Shown in pieces: positions 35,072 to 43,848 of a DNA stretch of 64,000 nucleotides (position 1 is its first letter; the number at the start of each line of letters is the position of its first letter). A model generated the notes under the pieces. It saw only the letters and a list, made by a program, of their open reading frames with translations, made no database searches and was not told where the DNA came from. The position numbers and the translations under genes were made by a program. This stretch comes from Actinokineospora globicatena (GTDB taxonomy: Bacteria; Actinomycetota; Actinomycetes; Mycobacteriales; Pseudonocardiaceae): positions 2,418,001 through 2,482,000 of the forward strand of contig NZ_JAMTCR010000002.1 of the NCBI RefSeq assembly GCF_024171945.1, read 5' to 3'.

Positions 35072-36841
35072 ATGGGCGTCGAGGCCTTGGGCATCGAGAA
35101 GGAATTCCTGAAAGACCTGCTCACCCAGGTCGACAGCGGCGAGGCGCAACTCCCCGACTTCCAGCGCGGTTGGGTGTGGCCCGACCGCAACATCGCCAGT
35201 CTGATCGCCTCGATCTCGTTGGGCTACCCGGCGGGCACCGTGATGATGCTGAAGCAGGGTGGCGACGTCCGCTTCAAGACCAGGTCGGTCGAAGGAGCAC
35301 CGCAGGCGGGTGTCGTTCCCGATCGGCTGATCCTGGACGGCCAGCAGCGGTTGACCTCGCTCTACCAGTCGCTTTTCCGCGACGCGCCGGTGCAGACCCA
35401 CGACGAGGCGCGCGGCTGGTTCTACATCGATATGGAGAAAGCCCTCTTCAGCGACGGTGACCGCGAAGAGGCCGTGGTCTTCGTCCCCGAGACGAAGGTC
35501 CGCGTGGACTTCCGCAGACAAGCGCTGTTGGACCTATCTACACCCGAGCGCGAGTACACGAACCGCATGTTCCCCTGCACGGCCGTGTTCGACACGATGC
35601 AGTGGATGATGGGATTCGCCCAGCACGAGTCCGGGCGGCAGTCGGACAACCTGAAGTTCTGGGGCAGGTTCCACGAGACCGTGGTCAAGCGGTTCGAGCA
35701 GTACCAGTTGCCGGTGATCGAGCTGGGCAAGAGCACCCCCCGCCAGGCGGTGTGCCAGGTCTTCGAGAAGGTCAACACCGGCGGGGTCACCCTGACCGTG
35801 TTCGAGTTGCTGACCGCCACCTTCGCCGCCGACGACTTCGCCCTCCGCCAGGACTGGGACGACCGCCGGTCGCGGTGGGCGGGCGGCCAGTACCGGATCC
35901 TCACCGAGGTCGCCAACACCGACTTCCTCCAGGCGGTGACCCTGCTGGCCACGCACGAGCGCCGCCAGGCCGCGCTGGAGTCCGGCCGGGACGAGGTCAC
36001 CGCCGCGCGCATCGGTTGCCGGCGGGCGGACATGCTCAACCTCACGCTGCCGGAGTACCGCAAGTGGGCGCCCGCGGTGAGCGACGGGCTCAGGTCGGCG
36101 GCGCAGTTCCTGCACTCGCAGCGCATCTTCGACATGCGGTTCCTGCCCTACGGGAGCCAGCTCATCCCGATGGCCGCGATCTTCGCCCTGCTCGGCACCA
36201 AGGCCGAGACCGTCGGTGCGCGGGAGAAGATCTCCCGCTGGTACTGGTCCGGGGTGTTCGGCGAGCTCTACAGCGGAACCACCGAGACCCGCTTCGCGCA
36301 CGACGTTCCGGAGGTCGTCGCCTGGGTGACGGGGCAGGGCGGCGAGCCGCGCACCGTGCAGGACGCCCAGTTCTTCTCCAGTCGCCTGCACTCGTTGCGC
36401 ACTCGCGGTTCCGCTGCCTACAAGGGCCTCTACGCGCTGCTGCTCCAGGTTGGGCCGGTGGACTGGGCCACCGGTTCCGACATGTCCAACGAGAACTACT
36501 TCGACAACGCGGTCGACATCCACCACGTGTTCCCCAAGGCGTGGTGCGAGAAGCAGGGAATCGACCGCGCCGACTACAACTCCATCCTCAACAAGACGCC
36601 GCTGACCGCTCGCACCAACCGCCTCATCGGCGGCCGGGCCCCGTCTGCCTACCTGCGCGGATTGGCCAAGCCCGCGGATGCCACGCCCGAGCAGATCGAC
36701 CGGAACGTGGGGTCGCACCTGATCTCGGCGACGGACCTGCGCGGCGACGATTTCGCCGCCGCGATGAAGGCTCGGCAGGGGGCGCTGCTTGCTCTCGTCG
36801 GGAAGGCCATGGGTAAGGACGCGCAGATCGACACCGAGTAG
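35072..36841 (+). CDS. DUF262/HNH (GmrSD- or SspE-like) putative restriction enzyme
   Basis: 589 residues. The N-terminal ParB/Srx-like DUF262 domain has PDFQRGWVWP and the signature DGQQRLTSL (Asp89-Arg93), the NTP-binding/hydrolysis motif of GmrS and SspE. The C-terminal part has an HNH/DUF1524-type site (VDIHHVFPKAWC from Asp482, then NSILNKTPLTARTN). Such fusions are modification-dependent or phosphorothioate-sensing antiphage nucleases. No Dnd/Ssp modification genes are nearby, so a type IV restriction role is the likelier reading. I prefer ATG 35072 to a TTG at 34988. It stands alone, convergent with map. Confidence 0.82.
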   Translation: MGVEALGIEKEFLKDLLTQVDSGEAQLPDFQRGWVWPDRNIASLIASISLGYPAGTVMMLKQGGDVRFKTRSVEGAPQAGVVPDRLILDGQQRLTSLYQSLFRDAPVQTHDEARGWFYIDMEKALFSDGDREEAVVFVPETKVRVDFRRQALLDLSTPEREYTNRMFPCTAVFDTMQWMMGFAQHESGRQSDNLKFWGRFHETVVKRFEQYQLPVIELGKSTPRQAVCQVFEKVNTGGVTLTVFELLTATFAADDFALRQDWDDRRSRWAGGQYRILTEVANTDFLQAVTLLATHERRQAALESGRDEVTAARIGCRRADMLNLTLPEYRKWAPAVSDGLRSAAQFLHSQRIFDMRFLPYGSQLIPMAAIFALLGTKAETVGAREKISRWYWSGVFGELYSGTTETRFAHDVPEVVAWVTGQGGEPRTVQDAQFFSSRLHSLRTRGSAAYKGLYALLLQVGPVDWATGSDMSNENYFDNAVDIHHVFPKAWCEKQGIDRADYNSILNKTPLTARTNRLIGGRAPSAYLRGLAKPADATPEQIDRNVGSHLISATDLRGDDFAAAMKARQGALLALVGKAMGKDAQIDTE

Positions 36842-36874
36842 CCGTCTTTCGGGCTGGTCTGGGGAACCCGACGG

Positions 36875-37639
36875 TCAGAGGGCTGTGAGCACTTGGGGGC
36901 CGTCGTCGGTGATGGCCACGGTGTGTTCCACGTGGGCGGCGCGGCGGCCGTCGGTGGTGCGCAAGGTCCAGCCGTCGGGGTCCGTTGTGTAGTCGTCGCC
37001 GCCCGCGTGCAGCATGGGTTCGATGGCGAGCACCATGCCCGGGCGCAATCGCAAACCGCGGCCGGGGCGGGCTTCGTTGGGGACCGAGGGCGCTTCGTGC
37101 ATTTCCCGACCGATGCCGTGGCCACCGAAGTCGCCCGGGATGCCGTAGCCGCCGCCACGCGCAACGGTTGCGACGGCGTGGCCGATGTCGCCGAGGCGGT
37201 TGCCGGGGATGGCCACCGCGATCGCGGCCGCCAGCGCGCGTTCGGCGGTCTCGATCAGCAGCAGGTCCGCCGGGTCGGGCGTGCCGACCACGAACGAGCG
37301 CGCCGAGTCGCCGTGCCAGCCGTTGACGTGCGCGCCGAAGTCGATGCTCAGCAGGTCGCCGTCGCGCAGGCGGGTCCCGTCGGGGATGCCGTGCACGATC
37401 GCGTCGTTGACCGACGTGCACAGCACCGCGGGGAACGGCGTCGGCGCGAAGCCCGGCTGGTAGTCCAGGAACGACGACCCGGCGCCGTGCTCGGCCAGCA
37501 CCTCCCGCGCCACCTCGTCCAGCTCCAGCAGCGTGACCCCCACCTCGGCGGCCTTCCACACCCGCTCCAGCGCCGTCGCCACAACCCGCCCCGCCACCCG
37601 CATCGCGGCCACCTCGGCCGCCGTCTTCAGCTCGATCAT
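36875..37639 (-). CDS. map: Type I methionine aminopeptidase
   Basis: 254 residues. It removes the initiator Met from nascent proteins. The metal ligands are visible: Asp in SIDFGAHVNGWHGDSARSF (two Asp), His in GHGIGREMHEAPSVPN, Glu in LAIEPMLH and Glu in VEHTVAITDDG. ATG 37639 is only 7 bases from a TATAGT -10 box on the minus strand, so the mRNA is probably leaderless. It is divergent from a small HTH gene across a palindrome. This may be a second, regulated map copy; the usual secY-adk-map copy is not in this window. Confidence 0.93.
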   Translation of the reverse strand: MIELKTAAEVAAMRVAGRVVATALERVWKAAEVGVTLLELDEVAREVLAEHGAGSSFLDYQPGFAPTPFPAVLCTSVNDAIVHGIPDGTRLRDGDLLSIDFGAHVNGWHGDSARSFVVGTPDPADLLLIETAERALAAAIAVAIPGNRLGDIGHAVATVARGGGYGIPGDFGGHGIGREMHEAPSVPNEARPGRGLRLRPGMVLAIEPMLHAGGDDYTTDPDGWTLRTTDGRRAAHVEHTVAITDDGPQVLTAL

Positions 37640-37646
37640 GCGGATA

Positions 37647-37678
37647 ACTATACCGGTATACCTATCCCGCGCTAGTAT
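37647..37678. promoter_or_regulatory. Divergent leaderless promoters overlapped by a palindromic operator
   Basis: The perfect 12-base palindrome TATACCGGTATA (37649-37660) overlaps the map -10 box (TATAGT, complement of 37647-37652). A second -10 box TAGTAT (37673-37678) faces the HTH gene, 7 bases before its ATG. Both genes should start without leaders, and binding at the palindrome would block both. The HTH protein encoded next door is the natural candidate. Confidence 0.65.
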
Positions 37679-37685
37679 CGACCCC

Positions 37686-37952
37686 ATGGTCCGCCCCCCA
37701 CTGAGCGACGACGAACGCCTCCGCGGCGAACTCCTCGGCGCCCTCCTCCGCTCCGCCCGCGGCCCCCGCAGCATGGTCGAGGTAGCCGCCGCGGCAGGCA
37801 TCTCAGTGGAAACCCTCCGCAAAATCGAACGCGGCCGCGTCCCGACCCCTGCGTTCTTCACCGTCGCCGCCATCGCGGGAGCGGTGGACCTGCCCTTGGC
37901 CGACCTGATCGCCCAGACGGTCCCCGAGGAACCCGGCAAGCTCTCCGCCTAG
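37686..37952 (+). CDS. Small XRE-family HTH regulator
   Basis: 88 residues, essentially one Cro/C1 domain (GPRSMVEVAAAAGISVETLRKIERGRVPTPAFFTVAAIA) followed by a short tail. ATG 37686 lies 7 bases after a -10 box, suggesting a leaderless mRNA. Divergent from map, which it probably regulates along with itself through the palindrome at 37649-37660 (inference). Confidence 0.88.
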   Translation: MVRPPLSDDERLRGELLGALLRSARGPRSMVEVAAAAGISVETLRKIERGRVPTPAFFTVAAIAGAVDLPLADLIAQTVPEEPGKLSA

Positions 37953-38485
37953 GCGGGCCTTCGCCTCGATCGCTCGCGGCGACGGGCTCCGTGCGTGACT
38001 CCCTCGGCGAGCGGCACGCGGCGGCGGTCGCCACCCACCTCGGCAAATGGCGCACCTTCCGCAGACCGATCGCGACTCATGCCGCCCGCCCAGATGCCCA
38101 GCCACTAGCGACATGCCTAACCGATGTCTTCGGGTTTGACCACGTCGATGGGGAAGGGTGGCCAAGGTCGGGACTGGCGATGCTGGTTCGAACCCTTGTC
38201 GCTGCGATCTGGGACTCATCCCGTGTTCCAGTGCCTATCCCGCTGAGGATTGCCCGCTCCGCTGCGCGCAAGTGCCACGCCACAGTCACCAGAGCGCACC
38301 GCCCGCGAATCGAGCGCTAGTCGTAAGTCCGCGGCGACCATCAGAGTGGCGGCCAGGGGCACTGTTTCCGAGTTGGTTGTCGAGTGAGCAGGGCGGGCGG
38401 CCTGCGGAGGCCAATTGGGGGATCTGAGGTGGTCGTGATTATCGGGGCTGGCGTGAAATGTGACTGTGGTCACGGGGGTGCGAAA
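37953..38485. other. 533-base gene-free stretch
   Basis: No ORF with coding character on either strand; stop codons interrupt all frames and codon bias is lost. Two minor items: a palindrome GGTTCGAACC (38185-38194) that resembles a tRNA T-loop but has no tRNA around it, and TGTGACTGTGGTCACG (38459-38474), a CRP-like half-match located where no promoter is expected. It may be decayed sequence. Confidence 0.4.
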
Positions 38486-38513
38486 AGGGCCGCCACCCGG
38501 AGGTGACGGCCCT
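38486..38513. terminator. Terminator at the 3' end of the PfkB kinase gene
   Basis: 11-base arms (AGGGCCGCCAC and GTGACGGCCCT, one mismatch) with a 6-base loop, 14 bases beyond the stop codon of the minus-strand kinase. Confidence 0.65.
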
Positions 38514-38527
38514 GGAGGAGCTGGGGG

Positions 38528-39505
38528 TCAGGCGGGGAGGATGGTGGAGATTTCGGTGCCTGCTTGGGGGCCGAAGGCCTCGCTGATGCGGGATACGGCC
38601 GTGGTCCGGTCGTAGGTCCACTCCTGGGGGCCGTCGGCTTCGAGGACCAGGACGGCGATCATGGAGCCGAGTTGGGCGCAGCGTTCGAGGGGGAGGCCCT
38701 GGGTCAGGGCTGCGATGAAGCCCGCGCGGAAGCCGTCGCCTACGCCGGTGGGGTCGACCTTGGCTAGCTCGGGGACGGCACCGACCTGCAGTGACGTGCC
38801 GTCCTTGGTGACGATCTCCACGCCCTTCTCGCCCAGGGTGGTGATGCGCAGGCCGACGCGGTCCATCACCTCTGCTTCGGACCAGCCGGTCTTGCGGCGG
38901 AGCAGTTCCCACTCGTAGTCGTTGCCGAAGAGGTAGTCCGCGCCGGTGATGAACTCGCGGATCTGGTCGCCGTCCATGCGCGCCAGCTGCTGGGACGGGT
39001 CGACGGCGAGGGTGTAGCCGCGCTCTCGGCACTCCTGGGCGTGGCGGAGCATGGCGGCGGGGTCGTTCGGGCTGATGAGCACCAGGTCGAGGCCACCGAC
39101 ACCGGCGGCGATGGGGGCCAGTTCGATCTGCCGGGCCTCCGACATCGCGCCCGCGTAGAAGGAGGCGATCTGGCACTGCTCGTCGTCGGTGGTGCAGACG
39201 AAGCGGGCGGTGTTGGCGACCTCGGAGACGTGCACGCCCGAGGTGTTGACGCCGTGGCGGTCGAGCCAGGAGCGGTAGTCGCCGAAGTCGTCGCCCGCCG
39301 CGCCGACCAGGACGGGGTTGGTGCCCAGGACTCCGAGCGCGAAGGCGATGTTGGCGCCGTTGCCGCCGCGCCGCACGACGAGGTCGTCGACGAGGAAGCT
39401 CAGCGAGATGCGGTGCAGCTGTTCGGTGACGAGTTGTTCGGCGAACCTGCCCGGGAAGTGCATCAGGTGGTCGGTGGCGATGCTTCCGGTGACGGCAACG
39501 GGCAC
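38528..39505 (-). CDS. adoK: PfkB-family carbohydrate/adenosine kinase
   Basis: 325 residues of the ribokinase fold. The N-terminal GG switch (RRGGNGANIAFALGVLG) and the C-terminal catalytic motif DPTGVGDGFRAGF with its base Asp are clear. The position next to erpA, glycerate kinase and the cta/asnB genes matches M. tuberculosis Rv2202c (AdoK/CbhK), which phosphorylates adenosine; hence the symbol. Substrate choice between adenosine and a sugar cannot be settled from sequence. ATG start, monocistronic. Confidence 0.85.
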   Translation of the reverse strand: MPVAVTGSIATDHLMHFPGRFAEQLVTEQLHRISLSFLVDDLVVRRGGNGANIAFALGVLGTNPVLVGAAGDDFGDYRSWLDRHGVNTSGVHVSEVANTARFVCTTDDEQCQIASFYAGAMSEARQIELAPIAAGVGGLDLVLISPNDPAAMLRHAQECRERGYTLAVDPSQQLARMDGDQIREFITGADYLFGNDYEWELLRRKTGWSEAEVMDRVGLRITTLGEKGVEIVTKDGTSLQVGAVPELAKVDPTGVGDGFRAGFIAALTQGLPLERCAQLGSMIAVLVLEADGPQEWTYDRTTAVSRISEAFGPQAGTEISTILPA

Positions 39506-39671
39506 GGAGCCCTCCCTGTCTCCTCGGCCCGGCGACGCCAGATCGACGTCGAACCAGGGTCGGCGCGGTCATGGCGGGACTGCCACCCACCCGGGTGGCA
39601 TCCGATCACCTTCGAACACTACCGCCTGGTACCCCTGCCAACCGTCCCCGCCAGCGCCTAGCGTGACCGGA

Positions 39672-39905
39672 ATGAGCGCATCGCAGCAGGTCAAGGGGCG
39701 GGTGGACACCAAACCGGAATCTCCGCCACATCGGCCGGGCAACCAGCTGCCGGAGACGTTGGACGAGCTCATCGCCGACTGCGCGGGCATCCCGCCGGAG
39801 CTCACCCACCACCGGCCGGTGCTGCCGACACCACGCGGCCACGCGCCCTGGCGGGTCGACGAGGCCTGCCACGCCCAAGTAGCCGACCTGGACGAATACG
39901 TATAA
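39672..39905 (+). CDS. Small hypothetical protein, 77 residues
   Basis: ATG 39672 to TAA 39905. Polar, Pro-rich start (VDTKPESPPHRPGNQLPET) then a short helix (LDELIADCAGIPPELTHH) and a His/Trp-containing end (APWRVDEACHAQVADLDEYV). It has no recognised domain or ribosome site, but the high third-position GC and position divergent from the kinase support coding. Probably a lineage-specific protein. Confidence 0.5.
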   Translation: MSASQQVKGRVDTKPESPPHRPGNQLPETLDELIADCAGIPPELTHHRPVLPTPRGHAPWRVDEACHAQVADLDEYV

Positions 39906-40010
39906 CTCTCCCCCGCCGCCCGCCCCCTCGTCCCCGCCCGGCATCGTTCCCGGCTTGCGTGGGGACGCTGAATCCGCCCTGCACCGCTCGGGGGGTCACC
40001 AAGACGCGCG

Positions 40011-40039
40011 AAAGGCCCGTGACCAGGTCACGGGCCTTT
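40011..40039. terminator. Bidirectional terminator after the erpA-like gene
   Basis: Perfect 14-base arms (AAAGGCCCGTGACC and complement) around a single central base, with A and T runs at the ends. It can work for the minus-strand erpA-like gene and for the small plus-strand ORF. Confidence 0.8.
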
Positions 40040-40052
40040 CGACGAGCTTCGA

Positions 40053-40415
40053 CTAGTGGAACGAGTCGCCGCAGGCGCAGCTGCCGCCCGCGTTCGGGTT
40101 GTCGATCGTGAAGCCCTGCTTCTCGATGGTGTCGACGAAGTCGATGGTCGCGCCCTGCACGTACGGGGCGCTCATCCGGTCGACAGCGACCTTCAGGCCG
40201 TTGAAGTCGCGGAACAGGTCCCCGTCGAGGGTGCGCTCGTCGAAGAACAGCTGGTAGCGCAGGCCCGCGCAGCCACCGGGCTGCACGGCGATGCGCAGGT
40301 GCATGTCGTCGCGGCCCTCCTGCTCGAGCAGGGCCTTGGCCTTCTCGGCGGCGGCATCGGACAGTTCGACACCGTGGGTCGCCGCCTCGGTGCCAGTCTC
40401 CTGAGCGGTGGTCAT
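40053..40415 (-). CDS. erpA: A-type iron-sulfur carrier (ErpA/HesB/IscA family)
   Basis: 120 residues. The three Fe-S ligand Cys are in place: one in PGGCAGLRYQL and two in GGSCACGDSFH at the C-terminus. It delivers Fe-S clusters to apo-proteins. The locus matches Rv2204c in the M. tuberculosis order. Placed among respiratory genes, it could help mature the Rieske protein QcrA (inference). Confidence 0.93.
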   Translation of the reverse strand: MTTAQETGTEAATHGVELSDAAAEKAKALLEQEGRDDMHLRIAVQPGGCAGLRYQLFFDERTLDGDLFRDFNGLKVAVDRMSAPYVQGATIDFVDTIEKQGFTIDNPNAGGSCACGDSFH

Positions 40416-40537
40416 CGTTCTCCCTGGGAAAGTCCTACTCGGGCTGGTAACCGGCTCAACAGCGCTCGCCCGGTGTTTGTTCCGTGCCTACCGCGTCCAT
40501 GGTGGCACACCTGGGGGCGGCCGCGGCACGGATGCGG

Positions 40538-41566
40538 TCACCGCCACTGCCTGCCCACGTGTTCGGCCAGGTCAGCCAAGGTCCCGACGGGGTCGAACAG
40601 CGCCGCGTCGACCGATCCGGCGTGCTCGGCGACCGAGTGCGCCTCGGCGACCCCGACCGACCCGGCCTGCCTGCGGCCCACCGACACCTGACCGGCCAGC
40701 ACCACGCACGGCACCCCGCGCTCCGCGGCCGCCCGCGCTACCGACGTCACGAGCTTGCCCCGCAGGGACTGCCAGTCGAAGCTGCCTTCCCCGGTTATAA
40801 CCAGGTCGGCCCGGTCCAACACGTGGTCGAGCCGGGTCGCCGCCTGCACGACCTCCGCGCCCGACACGACTGACGCGCCGACTGCCAGCAACGCGAACCC
40901 CAGTCCACCCGCCGCGCCCGCCCCTGGCTCGTCACGCGGGTCATTGCCGTACCGGGCGGCGACCTCGTCCGCCCAGGCCGCCAGTCGCGCCTCCAGACGG
41001 GCCACCGCGGCCTCGTCAGCGCCCTTCTGTGGTCCGAACGTCGTCGCCGCGCCGTGCGGGCCGAGGAGCGGGTTCTCCACGTCGACAGCGGCGAACAGCT
41101 CCGGCAGCGGGCCGTCCAGGACCGCCAGCGCGCCGCGTCCGCCGTCGGTGGTCGCCGTGCCGCCCAAGCCGATCACCACGCGGGAGACCCCGGCGTCGCG
41201 GGCAGCCAAGATCAGCTCGCCGACGCCCCTGGTCGTGGCCGTCTCGCAGGACTCGGCGCGCCGGTCGGCTGGGACCAGGTGCAGGCCGATGGCCTCGGCG
41301 GACTCCACGTAGGCGACGTCCTCGTGGACCAGCCACTTGGCGTCGACGGGCTCACCCAAGGGGCCGGTGACGGTGGTCAGGTGGGCGGTGGCGGACTCCA
41401 GGGCGCCGAGCAGGACCTCGACGAACCCGGTGCCGCCGTCGGCCAGGGGTCTGGTCACCAGGCGGTGCTCCGGAGCGCCGCGGCGCCAACCCGCGGCGAT
41501 CGCGTCAGCCGCTTGCGCCGAGGTGAGGGTCCCGCCGAAACCATCGGGGGCGATGACGACACGCAC
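40538..41566 (-). CDS. Glycerate kinase
   Basis: 342 residues of the GckA/GlxK family. The start VVIAPDGFGGTLTSAQAADAIAAGW and PLADGGTGFVEVL hold the substrate loop, GLGGTATTDGGRGAL the conserved glycine loop, and ITGEGSFDWQSLRGKLVTSVA the C-terminal catalytic region. It phosphorylates D-glycerate. Syntenic with Rv2205c. The gap to erpA (122 bases) holds no other gene. Confidence 0.92.
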   Translation of the reverse strand: MRVVIAPDGFGGTLTSAQAADAIAAGWRRGAPEHRLVTRPLADGGTGFVEVLLGALESATAHLTTVTGPLGEPVDAKWLVHEDVAYVESAEAIGLHLVPADRRAESCETATTRGVGELILAARDAGVSRVVIGLGGTATTDGGRGALAVLDGPLPELFAAVDVENPLLGPHGAATTFGPQKGADEAAVARLEARLAAWADEVAARYGNDPRDEPGAGAAGGLGFALLAVGASVVSGAEVVQAATRLDHVLDRADLVITGEGSFDWQSLRGKLVTSVARAAAERGVPCVVLAGQVSVGRRQAGSVGVAEAHSVAEHAGSVDAALFDPVGTLADLAEHVGRQWR

Positions 41567-41610
41567 GGGCGCAGCGTAGCGACCGACGGCCTTGTCCTAC
41601 CCTTGTCGAC

Positions 41611-42261
41611 GTGAGGTTCCTGCGCCGCAATTCCGCCGACAACTCCGAAGCCGCCGAGGTGGCGGACGATGCCGTCACCGTCGGCGAGGGCGTGCCGAAG
41701 GGGCACACACCCGGCAAGGGCAAGCCGACGCCCAAGCGCCGCGAGGCCGAGGGCCGCAAGCGCGGTCCGGTCGCGCCGCCGCCCAAGACCACCCGCGAGG
41801 CCATCCGGCGCGCCAGGGGCAACAAAGAGGACCGCAAGGCCCTCGCCGCCCAGCGCCGCGAGCAGCGCACCGAGCAGCGCCGCAGGATGGCCGAGGGCGA
41901 CGACCGCTACCTGATGCCGCGCGACCGGGGTCCGGTCAAGGCGTACGTGCGGGACCTGGTCGACAGCAAGCGCAACCTGCTTGGCCTGTTCATGCCGCTG
42001 GCGATCCTGGTGTTCGTGTCGCTGCTGTCGACGTCGTTGGTCGTGCAGCAGTACGCCACCCTGGTCTGCCTGGTGATGCTGGTGGCGATGGTCGTCGAGG
42101 CGGTGTTCAACGGTCGCCGCGTGGTCCGCCGGGTCCGGGAGAAGTTCCCGAAGGAGACCGTCGGCGGCGCGTCGATCGGCTGGTACGCCTTCGTCCGGGC
42201 GACCCAGCTGCGCAAGCTGCGGGTCCCCAAGCCGCGCGTCACCCCGGGCACCGCCGTCTAG
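41611..42261 (+). CDS. DUF3043 membrane protein
   Basis: 216 residues. A long, very basic N-terminus (KGKPTPKRREAEGRKRGP; QRREQRTEQRRRMAEGDD) precedes PRDRGPVKAYVRDLVDSKRN and two transmembrane helices (LFMPLAILVFVSLLSTSLVV; LVCLVMLVAMVVEAVF). It matches actinobacterial DUF3043 and the position of Rv2206. Function unknown; the basic tail may touch nucleic acid or lipid head groups. GTG start. Confidence 0.88.
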   Translation: MRFLRRNSADNSEAAEVADDAVTVGEGVPKGHTPGKGKPTPKRREAEGRKRGPVAPPPKTTREAIRRARGNKEDRKALAAQRREQRTEQRRRMAEGDDRYLMPRDRGPVKAYVRDLVDSKRNLLGLFMPLAILVFVSLLSTSLVVQQYATLVCLVMLVAMVVEAVFNGRRVVRRVREKFPKETVGGASIGWYAFVRATQLRKLRVPKPRVTPGTAV

Positions 42262-42271
42262 CCTGAGGGGC

Positions 42272-43255
42272 ATGGAGTTCCGTCGCCTGGGCCGCAGCGG
42301 CCTCAACGTCAGTGAGATCTCGTTCGGCAACTGGCTGACCCACGCCTCGCAGGTCGAGGAGGAGACGGCGCACGCCTGCGTGCGGGCCGCGCTCGACGCG
42401 GGGATCACCACGTTCGACACCGCCGACGTCTACGCGGAGACGCGGGCGGAGGAGGTCTTGGGGCGCGCGCTCAAGGGCCACCGGCGGGCCGGGGTGGAGA
42501 TCTTCACCAAAGTCTACGGGGTGACCGGGCCCGGGTTGAACGACCGCGGGTTGGGGCGCAAGCACATCATGGAGTCGGCCCACGCCTCGCTCCGTCGACT
42601 TGGTACGGACTATGTGGACCTCTACCAGGCGCACCGGTTCGACCGGACGGTGCCGCTGGAGGAGACCTTCCTGGCCTTCGCTGACTTGGTGCGGCAGGGG
42701 AAGGTGCTCTACGTCGGGGTCTCGGAGTGGACCGCCGACCAGATCACCCGAGGCGCCGCGCTGGCCCGGGAATTGCACGTGCCGCTCGTGTCCAACCAGC
42801 CGCAGTACTCGCTGCTGTGGCGGGTGATCGAGGAACAGGTGGTGCCCGCCTCGGAGCGGGAGGGGCTGTCGCAGATCGTGTGGTCGCCGCTGGGGCAGGG
42901 CGTGCTGACGGGGAAGTACGCGCCGGGGGCGCAGGCTCCTGCGGGGTCGCGGGCGACTGACGCGCAGGGCGTGCGGATGATCTCGCACCTGATGCGGGAC
43001 GAGGTGCTGGTGGCGGTGCAGGGGTTGCGGCCGTTGGCTGACGAGGCCGGGCTTTCGTTGGCGCACCTGGCCATCGCCTGGGTGCTGCGGAACCCGAACG
43101 TGGCGTCGGCGATCATCGGGGCTTCCCGGCCGGAGCAGGTCACGGAGAACGCCGCCGCTGCGGGGATCCAGCTCGATGACGACTTGGTGGCGGCGGTGGA
43201 CCGGGTGCTGGAGGGCGTCGTCGAGCGCGACCCCCGGCTGACGGTGACGCCTTGA
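42272..43255 (+). CDS. Aldo/keto reductase
   Basis: 327 residues, close to the KCNAB/YghZ-like AKR group. The catalytic tetrad is visible as Asp and Tyr in TFDTADVYAET, Lys in EIFTKVYG and His in DLYQAHRFD; NADPH-binding region is IIGASRPEQVTENAAA. It reduces aldehydes or ketones; substrate unknown. Its stop overlaps the next start (TTGA), so the DinB gene is coupled to it. Confidence 0.9.
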   Translation: MEFRRLGRSGLNVSEISFGNWLTHASQVEEETAHACVRAALDAGITTFDTADVYAETRAEEVLGRALKGHRRAGVEIFTKVYGVTGPGLNDRGLGRKHIMESAHASLRRLGTDYVDLYQAHRFDRTVPLEETFLAFADLVRQGKVLYVGVSEWTADQITRGAALARELHVPLVSNQPQYSLLWRVIEEQVVPASEREGLSQIVWSPLGQGVLTGKYAPGAQAPAGSRATDAQGVRMISHLMRDEVLVAVQGLRPLADEAGLSLAHLAIAWVLRNPNVASAIIGASRPEQVTENAAAAGIQLDDDLVAAVDRVLEGVVERDPRLTVTP

Positions 43256-43848
43256 TCGACTTCGCCAAGGACTACCTGCACGGCGACCTGCGAGAACTCC
43301 GGGAGACGATGCTCCGGAAGCTCGGCGGGCTGTCCGAGTACGACATCCGCCGCCCGATGACCGCGACCGGGACCAACCTGCTTGGCCTGGTCAAGCACCT
43401 GGCGGTGTCGGAGGCGCGGTACTTCGGGGAGGTCTTTGGGCGGCCGTTCCCGGAGGGCGTTCCTCGGTGGGACGACCTTTCGCTGCGCGGGACTGACTTG
43501 TGGGCGACCGCGGATGAGACGCGGTCGGAGATCGTTGGCCGGTACGAGCGTGTTTGGGCGCATGCTGACGCGACGATCGAGGCTCTTGCGCTCGACTCGC
43601 CTGGGCATGTGCCTTGGTGGCCGCGGCCTGAGGTGATGCTGTTCAACGTGCTGGTGCACATGCTGACGGAGACGAGTCGGCACGCTGGGCACGCGGACAT
43701 CCTGCGGGAGCAGGTGGACGGCGGCGTCGAGATGGACGCGGCGGAGATGGCTCGACGGGGAGCGGCGTTCTGGGAGGGTCGCCGGGCGGAGATCGAGCGG
43801 GCCGCCAGGGCGGCTGGTTTGGCTGCTGGGCCGACTTCGGATGACTGA
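43252..43848 (+). CDS. DinB-like metalloenzyme-fold protein (DUF664)
   Basis: 198 residues, four-helix DinB fold. Candidate metal ligands are His in LLGLVKHLAVSEARYFG and two His in ETSRHAGHADILRE, the usual three-His set. In actinobacteria related proteins include mycothiol-dependent S-transferases. TTG 43252 overlaps the aldo/keto reductase stop. Function unassigned. Confidence 0.85.
   Translation: MIDFAKDYLHGDLRELRETMLRKLGGLSEYDIRRPMTATGTNLLGLVKHLAVSEARYFGEVFGRPFPEGVPRWDDLSLRGTDLWATADETRSEIVGRYERVWAHADATIEALALDSPGHVPWWPRPEVMLFNVLVHMLTETSRHAGHADILREQVDGGVEMDAAEMARRGAAFWEGRRAEIERAARAAGLAAGPTSDD

Noticed and set aside
38185-38194. GGTTCGAACC resembling a tRNA T-loop, with a tRNA-like GC context before it
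   Set aside because: The flanking bases do not form a T-stem, and no anticodon arm or acceptor pairing is possible; probably a chance palindrome in gene-free sequence.
38459-38474. CRP-like site TGTGACTGTGGTCACG
   Set aside because: It lies between the 3' ends of convergent genes, where no promoter is expected, so I give it no regulatory role.
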